The notes under the pieces are model-generated. The model searched no databases and was not told the DNA's origin. It saw nothing but the letters and a program-made list of their open reading frames with translations. 64,000 nt of DNA from positions 372,001-436,000 of the forward strand of contig NZ_CP019704.1 in assembly GCF_002005425.1 (NCBI RefSeq), read 5' to 3'. Below, in pieces: positions 51,172-59,956 of the stretch (positions within the stretch are counted from its first letter, which is position 1; each line of letters begins with the position of its first letter). A program made the position numbers and the translations under genes. The stretch comes from Polaribacter sp. BM10 (GTDB taxonomy: Bacteria; Bacteroidota; Bacteroidia; Flavobacteriales; Flavobacteriaceae).

Positions 51172-52410
51172 TTAATACCAGCGTTTTTTCTTCTTTTTAG
51201 AAGCTTCAGATTTTCTACCTTTTTTATTTTTACTGATGGTATTAGGTTGTTTTTTTGTGTGCTTTGGTTTGTTGATTACATACGGATGATCCGTAACCAC
51301 TTTAATAGGTCTTTCGATTAGGTTTTCTATTAATTTTATATAACCATTTTCGTCAGGCGAACAAAATGAAAATGCTATTCCAGATTTACCCGCTCTACCA
51401 GTTCTACCTATTCGATGTACATAAGTTTCTGGTACATTTGGCATATCAAAATTAATAATACAGTCAACATTTGTAATATCAATGCCTCTAGAAGCAACAT
51501 CTGTAGCAATTAAAATGTGTGCTTTTTTGTTTTTAAAATCTTCAATTGCTTTGTTTCTAGTAGCTTGGGTTTTATCTCCATGAATACTAGCAACCTTATA
51601 TTCGTTTTTTAAAAGTGAATTTTCTAATTTATCAACTCCAAATTTTGTACGCCTAAAAATAATAATTCTTCCATTGATTGTATTTCTCAACAAGTTTAAA
51701 CAGAGATCTGTTTTGTTTTTCTTTGGAAGATAATATAATAATTGTCCAATGTTTTTTGCAGTAGTTTCTTCTGGATGTATTTCTACTTTAACTGCATTTT
51801 TTAAGGTAGCATTAGCTAATTCAACTATTTTTTCTGGCATAGTTGCAGAAAATAATAGTGTTTGTTTTTTTCTAGGGCAAAGGCTTTCGATTTTTTTAAT
51901 ATCGTTAATAAAACCCATATCTAACATTAAATCTGCCTCGTCTAAAACAAAAATTTCTACGTTACTTAAATCTATATTTCCTTGCATTTGCAAGTCTATT
52001 AACCTACCAGGAGTTGCAATTAATATATCTACACCAGAAGCTAGTTTTTCTTTTTGAGGTTCTAAAGAAACTCCACCATATACAGCTGTTGCATTACTGT
52101 TTGTGTATTTGCCAAAACTTTCAAAATTTTCTAAAATTTGAATCGCTAACTCTCTTGTTGGAGTTAGAATAACAGATTTTATTTTCTTTTTTTCAGTTTC
52201 TAAATTCTCTGTTTCTTTTGTTATAAGTTCTAAAATGGGTAGTGCAAAAGCAGCTGTTTTACCTGTACCTGTATTTGCAGAAACGATTACATTTTTTTTA
52301 TCTAAAATTAACGGAATTGCTTTTTCTTGAACCAGGGTTGCAGTGTGAAACCTTTCTTCTGAAACAGCTTTTAAAATTGAATTATTTAATGAAAACTTAG
52401 AAAATTGCAT
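51172..52410 (-). CDS. DEAD-box RNA helicase
   Basis: The 412-residue protein has all core motifs: Q-motif region (ATLVQEKAIPLIL), motif I ANTGTGKT, Ia PTRELA, II DEAD (VLDEADLMLD), III SAT, and motif VI HRIGRTGRAGKSG. A basic, low-complexity C-terminal tail (HTKKQPNTISKNKKGRKSE) suits RNA binding. It belongs to the RhlE/CsdA-like bacterial group; ribosome assembly or cold adaptation are the usual roles. It converges with the hybrid kinase gene, 2 bp apart. Confidence 0.93.
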   Translation of the reverse strand: MQFSKFSLNNSILKAVSEERFHTATLVQEKAIPLILDKKNVIVSANTGTGKTAAFALPILELITKETENLETEKKKIKSVILTPTRELAIQILENFESFGKYTNSNATAVYGGVSLEPQKEKLASGVDILIATPGRLIDLQMQGNIDLSNVEIFVLDEADLMLDMGFINDIKKIESLCPRKKQTLLFSATMPEKIVELANATLKNAVKVEIHPEETTAKNIGQLLYYLPKKNKTDLCLNLLRNTINGRIIIFRRTKFGVDKLENSLLKNEYKVASIHGDKTQATRNKAIEDFKNKKAHILIATDVASRGIDITNVDCIINFDMPNVPETYVHRIGRTGRAGKSGIAFSFCSPDENGYIKLIENLIERPIKVVTDHPYVINKPKHTKKQPNTISKNKKGRKSEASKKKKKRWY

Positions 52411-52522
52411 GTAATATTTTTTTGCAAAGGTAGTTTAAAAGAAAATATATTTTTATGATTTTACTTTAATACTATATTTAAATATTATAAATATGCATTT
52501 CTAATTCTTGTATTTATTTAGA

Positions 52523-53182
52523 ATGAACAGAAAAAATAAAAAACCTTGGCCTACAAAAGCAGCTATGACTCAAGTTTATGATAAATATCTTTGGGGAAAA
52601 GGAGATGGCTTGTTTTATTCTGGTGAAGGTTCTCATTTAGAATATATCGTAAAACCATACGTTCAAAATGTTCGTTTTTTTCTTAAATCATTTAAATCGC
52701 CTATTTCTGTTTGTGATTTAGGTTGTGGAGATTTTAATATTGGTAAACATTTTGTAGAATTTACTTCAGACTATATTGCTGTAGATATAGTAGAAGATTT
52801 AATCAATTATAATAAAGAAAAATTTAGTTTTAAAAATTTAAGTTTTTTTACTTTGGATATTGCTAAAGATGATTTACCTAATGCAGATTGTGCAATTATT
52901 AGGCAAGTATTACAGCATCTGTGTAATAAAGAAGTAGAAGTTATTGTTCAAAAATTAAATAGTTATAAATATATAATTCTAACTGAGCATTTACCTTTAG
53001 GTGATTTTGAGCCCAATAAAGATATTATTTCTGGTCAAGGAATTAGAATGAAAAAAAAGAGCGGAATTAATTTATTAGCACCACCTTTTAATTTGAAGGT
53101 GCAATCAGAAAAAGAATTAGTGTCTGTTACTCTTAAAGATAATAAAGGAATTTTAGTTACAACGTTGTATCAACTTTTTTAA
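52523..53182 (+). CDS. Class I SAM-dependent methyltransferase
   Basis: I use the ATG at 52523 (219 residues, MNRKNKKPWP); the upstream TTG adds five residues only. The SAM-binding motif I is VCDLGCGDFNIGKHF near residue 73, with DYIAVDIVEDLI as motif II and ADCAIIRQVLQHL as the post-II region. The early TQVYDKYLWGKGDGLFYSG block suggests a small-molecule methylase. Substrate unknown. Its stop overlaps the convergent VOC gene by four bases. Confidence 0.85.
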   Translation: MNRKNKKPWPTKAAMTQVYDKYLWGKGDGLFYSGEGSHLEYIVKPYVQNVRFFLKSFKSPISVCDLGCGDFNIGKHFVEFTSDYIAVDIVEDLINYNKEKFSFKNLSFFTLDIAKDDLPNADCAIIRQVLQHLCNKEVEVIVQKLNSYKYIILTEHLPLGDFEPNKDIISGQGIRMKKKSGINLLAPPFNLKVQSEKELVSVTLKDNKGILVTTLYQLF

Positions 53183-53562
53183 ACATCATTATTAATTTCT
53201 ATCCAATAACCATCAGGATCTTGAAAATAAATTTGTTTAATGCCATCTTTTCTTAAATAATCTTTTGTAGGTGTATCTTTCCAATCAGAATATTCAATAT
53301 TTAAATCGTTTAAATGTGAAATAAATGCATCAAATTGTGCTGTAGACAAAGCAAAATGAACTGCTTTATTAGTTTTAACTTCTAAATTTGGTCTAGGAAT
53401 TAAATGTAATTGCCTGCCTTCATTTAAAGAAAGCCATCTTGTATTAGAGTTTGAAGCAGTGTTTTCAATTTCTTTTAAACCTAATACTTTTTGATAAAAA
53501 TCTATAGATGTTGTAACATCTTTTATAGAAATAGCAATATGATTAAAGGTGAAATTATGCAT
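53179..53562 (-). CDS. VOC (glyoxalase-like) family protein
   Basis: The 127-residue protein has the paired beta-alpha-beta-beta-beta modules of the vicinal oxygen chelate fold: FNHIAISIKDVTTSIDFYQKVLGL with first metal ligand H7, and the closing block IKQIYFQDPDGYWIEIN with the usual Glu ligand. HLIPRPN and AVHFALST supply the other strands. It probably binds a divalent metal and acts on a small metabolite. It ends the BatA-led operon, 24 bp after the esterase gene. Confidence 0.88.
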   Translation of the reverse strand: MHNFTFNHIAISIKDVTTSIDFYQKVLGLKEIENTASNSNTRWLSLNEGRQLHLIPRPNLEVKTNKAVHFALSTAQFDAFISHLNDLNIEYSDWKDTPTKDYLRKDGIKQIYFQDPDGYWIEINNDV

Positions 53563-53586
53563 AAAAGTTTTGTTTTAAAAATAAGA

Positions 53587-54228
53587 TTATAAGCGTTCTT
53601 CAATCCACTTTTTAAAACTAAAAAAGTTTTGAGGCGCAACACCATGACCAACATTGTATTCTGAATAATCATTTTTAAAACCTAAATTATCTAAAAAAGG
53701 TTTCGATTTTCTAGCCCATTCTACGGGTAAAACTTGATCAACAGAACCGTGAGAGCAATAATAATCCGTTTTAATTTCAGATGAAATACTTTCTGGTAAT
53801 AATTCAGTATTTATATACCCGCTTAAAGCAATAACGTGTTGAACTTTATTAGGGAAAAAGAAACTTAAAGAGTAGCTTAATATGGCACCTTGGCTAAAAC
53901 CTAATAAAAATGTTTTATCTGTATTAGTATTGTATTTTAGTTTAATCTCATCGATAAAAACGGCAATCTTATCAATAGATTCTTTGGCTTCTTTTAAATC
54001 AGAAAATTTACCATTTTTATCATCAAAATTAATAGAATACCAAGCGTAACCACCAAATCCCATAGACATAGGTGCTTGTGCGCTTACAATTAATAAATTA
54101 TCTGGTAACTCGTTGGCAAAAGAAAATAAATCTTGCTCGTTACTGCCATAACCATGTAGTAAAATTAAAAGAGAAGGTTTTTCTATGTTAATTTTTGGTT
54201 CTCTAACAACGTAATTTAAATTACTCAT
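53587..54228 (-). CDS. Phospholipase/carboxylesterase family alpha/beta hydrolase
   Basis: The 213-residue cytoplasmic hydrolase has the oxyanion loop LLHGYGSNEQD and nucleophile S112 in LLGFSQGAIL. The acid D164 lies in SHGSVDQVLPV and H195 in NVGHGVAPQ, completing the triad. Length and motif spacing match the YpfH/carboxylesterase 2 group. It probably hydrolyses short-chain esters. It sits in the minus-strand operon between the DUF4870-like and VOC genes. Confidence 0.9.
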   Translation of the reverse strand: MSNLNYVVREPKINIEKPSLLILLHGYGSNEQDLFSFANELPDNLLIVSAQAPMSMGFGGYAWYSINFDDKNGKFSDLKEAKESIDKIAVFIDEIKLKYNTNTDKTFLLGFSQGAILSYSLSFFFPNKVQHVIALSGYINTELLPESISSEIKTDYYCSHGSVDQVLPVEWARKSKPFLDNLGFKNDYSEYNVGHGVAPQNFFSFKKWIEERL

Positions 54229-54240
54229 TTGGTGAATTTT

Positions 54241-54567
54241 TTAAATATTTTGAAACCATTCTTGAAACTTCTCTCCTATAAAAGGAACAAGTTTTTCTTC
54301 TCCTTTAATAGCGCCAATTAAAGAAATTATCCAAAAAACAAAAAGGATAAAGCCAAGTATTGCGCCAGCAGTAGCTCCAATAAATTCATAAACAACCCAT
54401 CCATTAAAAGCTTGAATTAAGTTTAAACCTAAACTTTGTCTAATGTAAAAACTTGTAAAAAAGTTTTTGTTGTTATTATTTACAAAGAAAGCAATTAACA
54501 ATCCTATAATCCATAAATGGCTAATAATTGCCATTGTTTTTCCTTCTTTTACAGTATGATTTTCCAT
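54241..54567 (-). CDS. DUF4870/Tic20-like small membrane protein
   Basis: A 108-residue protein with three hydrophobic segments (MAIISHLWIIGLLIAFFV, NLIQAFNGWVVYEFI and GAILGFILFVFWIISLIGAI) and the FYIRQSLGLN block typical of DUF4870/Tic20-like proteins. The function of bacterial members is not known. Its ATG overlaps the stop of the dihydroorotase-like gene by one base (TAATG), so translation is likely coupled. Confidence 0.82.
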   Translation of the reverse strand: MENHTVKEGKTMAIISHLWIIGLLIAFFVNNNNKNFFTSFYIRQSLGLNLIQAFNGWVVYEFIGATAGAILGFILFVFWIISLIGAIKGEEKLVPFIGEKFQEWFQNI

Positions 54568-55826
54568 TATTTATTTAAAATTAGTTGGTTGTTAGAAAAG
54601 ATTCCGTAAACTTTTCCTCTTAGATTTTTATTTAAAAAAGCACTGTTTTTTGATGTTGATAAAATTGCGTCTTTAGTAAATACATTTTTCTCTTCCGGAT
54701 TAAAAAATGAGATATCGGCCGTTTCTCCTACAGCAATAGAAGTTGGTTTAATTCCGAAAACTTCTCTTGGTTTTGAAGTGATATTTTCAATAAAATCTGA
54801 TATGCTTAAAACAGAATTTAAAGCGCCAAATAAACTCTCTAAACCAATTGTACCATCTTTAGCTTCGCTAAATTCTACTTTTTTATGTTCAATATCAATC
54901 GGGTTGTGATCTGAGGTAATAATATCAATAACTCCAGATTTTACACCTTTTTGCAAAGCTTTACAATCTTGATTAGTTCTTAACGGTGGATTTGTTTTAA
55001 AATTACTATCAAAACCGTGTAATTCGTCATCAGAAAGTATTAAATGATGTGCAGAAACACTACATGTAACCTGTAAACCTTTCTTTTTAGCTTCTTTTAT
55101 CAATTGCAAAGATTTCTCTGTAGAAATTGTAGGAATATGAAGTTTACCGCCAGTATATTCTAATAAAAATAAATCTCTAGCAATTTGTAATTCTTCTGCT
55201 AATGCTGGGATTCCTTTCAATCCTAACTTAGTACTGTTTATGCCTTCATTTGCGATACCTTCTCCTGCGATAGCTAAATTTTTAGGAAAACTTAATACCA
55301 AACCATCAAAATTTTGAGCATATAATAATGATACTTTCATTAAGTTATCATTAGCAATTGGTTTTTTATAATCACCAAAGGCAATAGCACCAGATTGTTG
55401 CATGTCGAATAATTCTGCCATTTCAATTCCTTTACTCTTTGCAGTTAAAGCCGCAATAGGATATAAATTGGTAGCAGAACCGTTTGCTTTATTTATTAAA
55501 AACTCTACGGAAGTTTTTGTGTCTATAACCGGATTTGAGTTGGCGTTTACGGCAACTGCTGTAAAGCCGCTTTTCGCAGCAACTTTTAAGCCGTTTTCTA
55601 TGGTTTCTCTTTCTTCGAATCCCGGTTCTCCAAAAGAAACACTTGTATCAAACCATCCACAAGAAATATGCAAATTATCTTTATTTACTATGGTGTAATT
55701 GTCTTTAGAGTCAATAGTGTCTTCTATTTTTTTGATAACTCCGTTTTCGATTAAAACATCTTTTTTTTGGTTATGAAAAGAACTCGAAGCGTCTATAATT
55801 GTTGCCGATTTTATAAGCGTAATCAT
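54567..55826 (-). CDS. Dihydroorotase-like protein that has lost most zinc ligands
   Basis: The 419-residue amidohydrolase aligns along its whole length with class I dihydroorotase. The metal motif DxHxH, however, reads D60-T-S-V-S (both His replaced by Ser) in WFDTSVSFGEPGFEERE. The later HAED-type ligand site reads LVLSFPKN, and HICHVS reads HIPTIST. HHLILSD and SDHNPID are kept. It is therefore probably not an active dihydroorotase. Similar catalytically dead PyrC paralogues support aspartate transcarbamoylase in Pseudomonas. It is coupled to BatA by a 4-bp overlap. Confidence 0.85.
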   Translation of the reverse strand: MITLIKSATIIDASSSFHNQKKDVLIENGVIKKIEDTIDSKDNYTIVNKDNLHISCGWFDTSVSFGEPGFEERETIENGLKVAAKSGFTAVAVNANSNPVIDTKTSVEFLINKANGSATNLYPIAALTAKSKGIEMAELFDMQQSGAIAFGDYKKPIANDNLMKVSLLYAQNFDGLVLSFPKNLAIAGEGIANEGINSTKLGLKGIPALAEELQIARDLFLLEYTGGKLHIPTISTEKSLQLIKEAKKKGLQVTCSVSAHHLILSDDELHGFDSNFKTNPPLRTNQDCKALQKGVKSGVIDIITSDHNPIDIEHKKVEFSEAKDGTIGLESLFGALNSVLSISDFIENITSKPREVFGIKPTSIAVGETADISFFNPEEKNVFTKDAILSTSKNSAFLNKNLRGKVYGIFSNNQLILNK

Positions 55827-57760
55827 GGTTTATAGAATTTTAGAATAAAAATTTCTAATAACAAAGATACAATTGCCAAGGCTAAAAACCATTTCCAAAG
55901 CCACTGAACTTCGTTATTTTTATTAATTTCTGTAAAAACATCTTTTATAGAATTATAAGTACTGATGTTTTTTAGTTCTTTTAAATCATTAAGATTTAAA
56001 AATTGTAATGAACTTTCTTCTTTAGGATTGTTATAAGCAAGTTCTTTAATTATAGAATCTTGTTTTTTTATTTGATAAAAACCAGCTTCTTGTGGTTGTT
56101 CTGTTGTATTGATGACAACTTTGTTTTGATAAGCTCGTTGTAAAGGAATAAAAGAGGATTTTTTACTTGTAATTGATAGAATTTCATCTTTACTTGCTTT
56201 AACTTTTACTTCAATTTTGTTTTCTTCATTTAAATTGTAAGCTAATTTTGGATACGAAAAGCTAGCTTTTGCAATGTTGTAAAATACAGGAACAACTAAC
56301 GGTGAATTTATAAAGTTACTGCTATTTTTATCGAGTGAACTTGATACAAAGTAGATGTTTTTATTTATAAATTTTGAAATAAATGGTGTGTTATTTTCGA
56401 ATGAAATTATCGAAGAAATATTTCCAGTAATAGGGTAGTGGTTGTTTACTGAAGGATATTGAAAATTTGAAATATTTTTTGAAAAAACATTTTCAAATAT
56501 TGGATGTTTAAAATTAATTGAAGTTATTTTTAAGGTGTCTTTTTTGATGTTTTTAATCGAGCCAATTTTTAAATTTTTAAGAAATAAATTATAAGAAGAA
56601 ATGTTTGTTTTTTGGTTCGGAATAATTACTAAATTCCCTCCGTTTTTCAGAAAATCTTCTAAACTGTTTTTTAGTATTTCTGGTATTTCTTTTAACTCGT
56701 TTAAGATAATTAATTGCTGATTTTTTAACGCGTTATAATTTACATTTTGTAATGATTTTTCTGAGAAATTAAACTCATTTTCAGTATAAATTTTTTGTAA
56801 AAACTTAGCGCTGTTTCCTATCGAAAGAATATTGGTTTTTTGGTTATTGTTTAGTGTGAAATAATAAGTATTGTCAAAACCAAAAGTATCGCTATAGGTA
56901 ATGGTTATTTTTCCAGAAAAATCTAAAGAATTTTTTACTGTAAAAGTAATAGTTTTTTTTGAGTTTTCTTTAATAGGGAAGGTTTGCTTACTAACTAAAA
57001 TGTCTTTGTTAAAAAGTGCAATTGGTACATTGTTTTGTTTGGTGCCAATGTTATTGATAACAACATTTACTGTAAAGTTGTTGTTATTTTTATTGCTGAT
57101 AAAAACACTGTCTATAGAAATATTATTTTTTTTGCTAGATTGTAGCTGAATTAGCGATAATTCTTGTGTTACATTTGTAAACTCGTTTTTGTAAGTGTTC
57201 TGAAAATCAGATATTAATATATTTTTATTTAAAGTGTTTGTTTTATTTTTATTGTTTAGGTTTAATTTTAATAAAACACTCTCTAAATCTAAATTTTTTG
57301 TAGTTTTTTCTACTTTTAAAAGTACATTTTTTAACTCGTTACTGCTAATTTTTTCGTAAAAATTAGAATTTGTTAATAAACTGTAAGAGCTTTTTAAACT
57401 AGAGTTTTTAATAATTTCTTGTGCTGCAACTTTTAATAAATCTCCTTTCTCTCCTTTAGTATTTGTACTTAAAGAATTGTCTAAGTAAATAAAATTATGC
57501 TGTTTTTTATCAATATTTTTGTTGCTAAAATAAGGTTGTGAAAAAGCAAAAACTATCGCGGTAAATAAAAGCATTCTTGTGGTTAATATGAGCCATTTTT
57601 TTATGCGAGAACTCTTACGTGTTTGTTGCTGAATTTTTTGAAGAAAAGCAACATTTGAAAATGGTATTTTAACGAATTTTTGTAACTGAAAAAGATGTAC
57701 AATTATTGGTATAATTAGTAGTGCTAAAAAATATAAAATTTCTGGATTTTTAAATTGCAT
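55823..57760 (-). CDS. BatA-type membrane protein (aerotolerance regulator N-terminal domain)
   Basis: The 645-residue protein begins with the BatA N-terminal domain: a TM then PIIVHLFQLQKFVKIPFSNVAFLQKI, followed by a second TM (~residues 57-80). A VWA-like region with a degenerate MIDAS start (FIYLDNSLSTNTKGE) follows. A large periplasmic part contains a GATase-like segment (LEDFLKNGGNLVIIPN), and a C-terminal TM (~625-643) closes it. The Asn/Lys-rich composition is pronounced. Bat proteins are linked to envelope integrity and stress tolerance. It leads the operon with the dihydroorotase-like, DUF4870-like, esterase and VOC genes. Confidence 0.86.
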   Translation of the reverse strand: MQFKNPEILYFLALLIIPIIVHLFQLQKFVKIPFSNVAFLQKIQQQTRKSSRIKKWLILTTRMLLFTAIVFAFSQPYFSNKNIDKKQHNFIYLDNSLSTNTKGEKGDLLKVAAQEIIKNSSLKSSYSLLTNSNFYEKISSNELKNVLLKVEKTTKNLDLESVLLKLNLNNKNKTNTLNKNILISDFQNTYKNEFTNVTQELSLIQLQSSKKNNISIDSVFISNKNNNNFTVNVVINNIGTKQNNVPIALFNKDILVSKQTFPIKENSKKTITFTVKNSLDFSGKITITYSDTFGFDNTYYFTLNNNQKTNILSIGNSAKFLQKIYTENEFNFSEKSLQNVNYNALKNQQLIILNELKEIPEILKNSLEDFLKNGGNLVIIPNQKTNISSYNLFLKNLKIGSIKNIKKDTLKITSINFKHPIFENVFSKNISNFQYPSVNNHYPITGNISSIISFENNTPFISKFINKNIYFVSSSLDKNSSNFINSPLVVPVFYNIAKASFSYPKLAYNLNEENKIEVKVKASKDEILSITSKKSSFIPLQRAYQNKVVINTTEQPQEAGFYQIKKQDSIIKELAYNNPKEESSLQFLNLNDLKELKNISTYNSIKDVFTEINKNNEVQWLWKWFLALAIVSLLLEIFILKFYKP

Positions 57761-57838
57761 CTATACAGTAAATATTCATTTTTAAAAATATAAATTTATT
57801 ACAAAAATTACGATTAAAAAACTCTTGTTAATTACTAA

Positions 57839-58603
57839 TTAAAACTTTTCGAAAACGCCTAAACCAAACAACGCAAAATCGTATTTTACAGGATCTAATT
57901 TATCTAACTTTCTTAAATTTTTATCTAATTCTGCAACGGCTTTCCAATCGTTTTGTTTTCTTAAAAGTAGCTTTAATTTTCTTGCAACATTGCCAGAATG
58001 TAAATCTAATGGGCAAGATAAATTAGCAGGATTATGGGTTGGCCAAAGCCCGAAATCTACACCTGTTTTATCGTTTCTAACCATCCATCTTAAAAACATA
58101 TTAATACGTTTTGCCGCAGAATTTTTTAAGGGATCAGAAATATGTTTTAAGGTTCTATTTTGATGTTCGATTTCAAAAAAAACTTGTTTAAATTGATGAA
58201 TAGAATTTTGGTAAGTATTCGAATTATCATCAATTTTTAAGACGTTTTCTAATCCACCATGATTTTGGTAAATATTCTGTAAAGACTTTATAAATTGTGT
58301 TAAATCTATATGATTAAAAGTTCTGTGTACAAAATTTTCTAATCCTTTTAAATCGTTATTTGTGTGGTTTATAATAAAATCATGTGGTGCATTATCTAAC
58401 ATTTCCATCATTTTATTCGAATTTCGAATAATCATGGTTCTATTGCCCCAAGAAATAATTGCGGTTAAAAAACCTGAAATTTCAATATCTTCTTTTTTGC
58501 TAAATAAGTGAGGTATTTGTATTGGGTCTGTCTCAATAAAATTAGGATTGTTGTATAGAACAACCTTTTCGTCTAAAAATTCTTTTAATACTTTTTTATT
58601 CAT
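57839..58603 (-). CDS. TIGR02757/DUF2400 family protein
   Basis: I use the ATG at 58603 (254 residues); the TTG at 58618 would overlap the upstream gene. Conserved blocks include ISGFLTAIISWGNRTMIIRNS, NFVHRTFNH, AAKRINMFLRWMVRNDKTGVDFGLW and CPLDLHSGNVARKL, which define TIGR02757. The RWMVR/DLHSG elements resemble helix-hairpin-helix DNA glycosylases, but no activity is established. It lies 1 bp after the CPBP protease gene. Confidence 0.88.
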   Translation of the reverse strand: MNKKVLKEFLDEKVVLYNNPNFIETDPIQIPHLFSKKEDIEISGFLTAIISWGNRTMIIRNSNKMMEMLDNAPHDFIINHTNNDLKGLENFVHRTFNHIDLTQFIKSLQNIYQNHGGLENVLKIDDNSNTYQNSIHQFKQVFFEIEHQNRTLKHISDPLKNSAAKRINMFLRWMVRNDKTGVDFGLWPTHNPANLSCPLDLHSGNVARKLKLLLRKQNDWKAVAELDKNLRKLDKLDPVKYDFALFGLGVFEKF

Positions 58604-58604
58604 G

Positions 58605-59150
58605 TTATTCGAATCCAAAACCTATAATCATTAGAATACTGTTATAGCAACCGTGTAATAACATAGACCAAATTAAGCCAAATTTAACTCGGATAAATCC
58701 AAAATATGCTCCCAATATAATTTGTGGTAAAACAAGTAATGGAGCCGCAATTAAGACATTGGGTGTAATATCAAAATTAGTTAAATGTACCAAACCGAAT
58801 AAAACGGCAAAAACATAAAAACCGATTTTAAAAGAAGCTGGTTTTTTAAAAGATGTTATGGGGGCTCTAAATATTAATTCTTCTATTACAGGTGCTATAA
58901 TTCCGCCGGTTAATAAAATTTGAAATAAGCTTAAGTTTTTAAACATATCATCAATCTTATGATTATCCATGTTTACAAAACCTATTTCATCTAAAATTAC
59001 AAAAATTGGCGATATTACTAAACCTGTAGCAATACTAATAACTAATAAATGTAAAAATATCTTAAATCGATATTTTGTATCGGTATTTAAATCTTTCTCT
59101 AAAACAGGGTTTTTAATGTAGTCGATTAAGTTTAAAAAAGTTTCTTTCAT
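58605..59150 (-). CDS. CPBP family intramembrane metalloprotease
   Basis: A 181-residue membrane protein with about five TMs and the CPBP/Abi catalytic motifs: E90-E91-x3-R95 (VIEELIFRAPI), H122 in FGLVHLTNF and H166 in MLLHGCYNS. These are the expected glutamate and zinc-binding histidines of CAAX-type proteases. The substrate is unknown. It is flanked by the ABC ATPase gene (48 bp upstream) and the TIGR02757 gene. Confidence 0.9.
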   Translation of the reverse strand: MKETFLNLIDYIKNPVLEKDLNTDTKYRFKIFLHLLVISIATGLVISPIFVILDEIGFVNMDNHKIDDMFKNLSLFQILLTGGIIAPVIEELIFRAPITSFKKPASFKIGFYVFAVLFGLVHLTNFDITPNVLIAAPLLVLPQIILGAYFGFIRVKFGLIWSMLLHGCYNSILMIIGFGFE

Positions 59151-59198
59151 AGTATGGTTTACTACATTAGTGTTTCGATAGAGTTAGATGTTACAAAA

Positions 59199-59858
59199 TT
59201 AAATGATTTTACCATCTTTCATTGTTAATTTTCTGTCTGCCATTTCTGCTAAATCTTCGTTATGCGTTATCAAAACAAACGTTTGGCCGTATTCATCTCT
59301 TAATTTAAAGAATAATTCGTGCAAATTTTTTGCGGATTCACTGTCGAGATTTCCACTTGGTTCATCAGCCAAAATTACTGATGGATTATTAATTAAGGCT
59401 CTTGCTACGGCTACTCTTTGTTGTTCTCCTCCAGAAAGCTCGCTAGGTTTGTGGTTTACTCGATGGTCTAAACCTAAAAAAGATAAAATTTCTAAAGCTT
59501 TGGTTTCTGTTTCTTTTTTAGACTTATTTCCTATAAACGCAGGAATGCACACATTTTCTAGTGCTGTAAACTCTGGTAAAAGTTGGTGGAATTGAAAAAT
59601 AAAACCAATATGATTGTTTCTAAATGAAGATAGCTCTTTATCAGATAAGTTTTTTAAAGAAATATTATTTATTGATAATTCGAAATCTTGCTCTTTTAAA
59701 GGTTTGTCTAAAGTACCTAAAATTTGTAGTAAAGTGGTTTTACCAGCACCAGAAGGACCAACAATTGCAACAATTTCTCCTTTTTTTACATGTAAATCGA
59801 CTCCTTTTAAAACTTCAACATCATCATAATATTTATGAATATTTTTCCCAATTATCAT
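59199..59858 (-). CDS. LolD-type ABC transporter ATP-binding protein
   Basis: The 219-residue ATPase has Walker A (GPSGAGKTT), the Q-loop region [18 protein letters not shown], the signature LSGGEQQR, Walker [17 protein letters not shown] and the switch His in LITHNED. The [11 protein letters not shown] block and length match LolD/MacB-type ATPases that drive FtsX-like permeases. No permease is adjacent; a LolE-like permease lies at 16080-17315 in the same window. Probably lipoprotein release from the inner membrane. Confidence 0.9.
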   Translation of the reverse strand: MIIGKNIHKYYDDVEVLKGVDLHVKKGEIVAIVGPSGAGKTTLLQILGTLDKPLKEQDFELSINNISLKNLSDKELSSFRNNHIGFIFQFHQLLPEFTALENVCIPAFIGNKSKKETETKALEILSFLGLDHRVNHKPSELSGGEQQRVAVARALINNPSVILADEPSGNLDSESAKNLHELFFKLRDEYGQTFVLITHNEDLAEMADRKLTMKDGKII

Positions 59859-59882
59859 ATTTCTTCAAATTTAAAACGAATG

Positions 59883-59925
59883 TATAAAAAAGAAATCAGA
59901 AACACTTATGGGCGTTTCTGATTTC
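59883..59925 (-). terminator. Rho-independent terminator
   Basis: GAAATCAGAAAC (59892-59903) pairs perfectly with GTTTCTGATTTC (59914-59925) and is followed on the minus strand by a T run. It ends the DUF5916 gene. Confidence 0.88.
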
Positions 59926-59956
59926 AAATTCAAATCTTAAATAATATTGTAACTAA

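Noticed and set aside
54567-55826. Annotation as an active pyrimidine-pathway dihydroorotase (pyrC)
   Set aside because: Most zinc ligands are replaced and the neighbours are not pyr genes.
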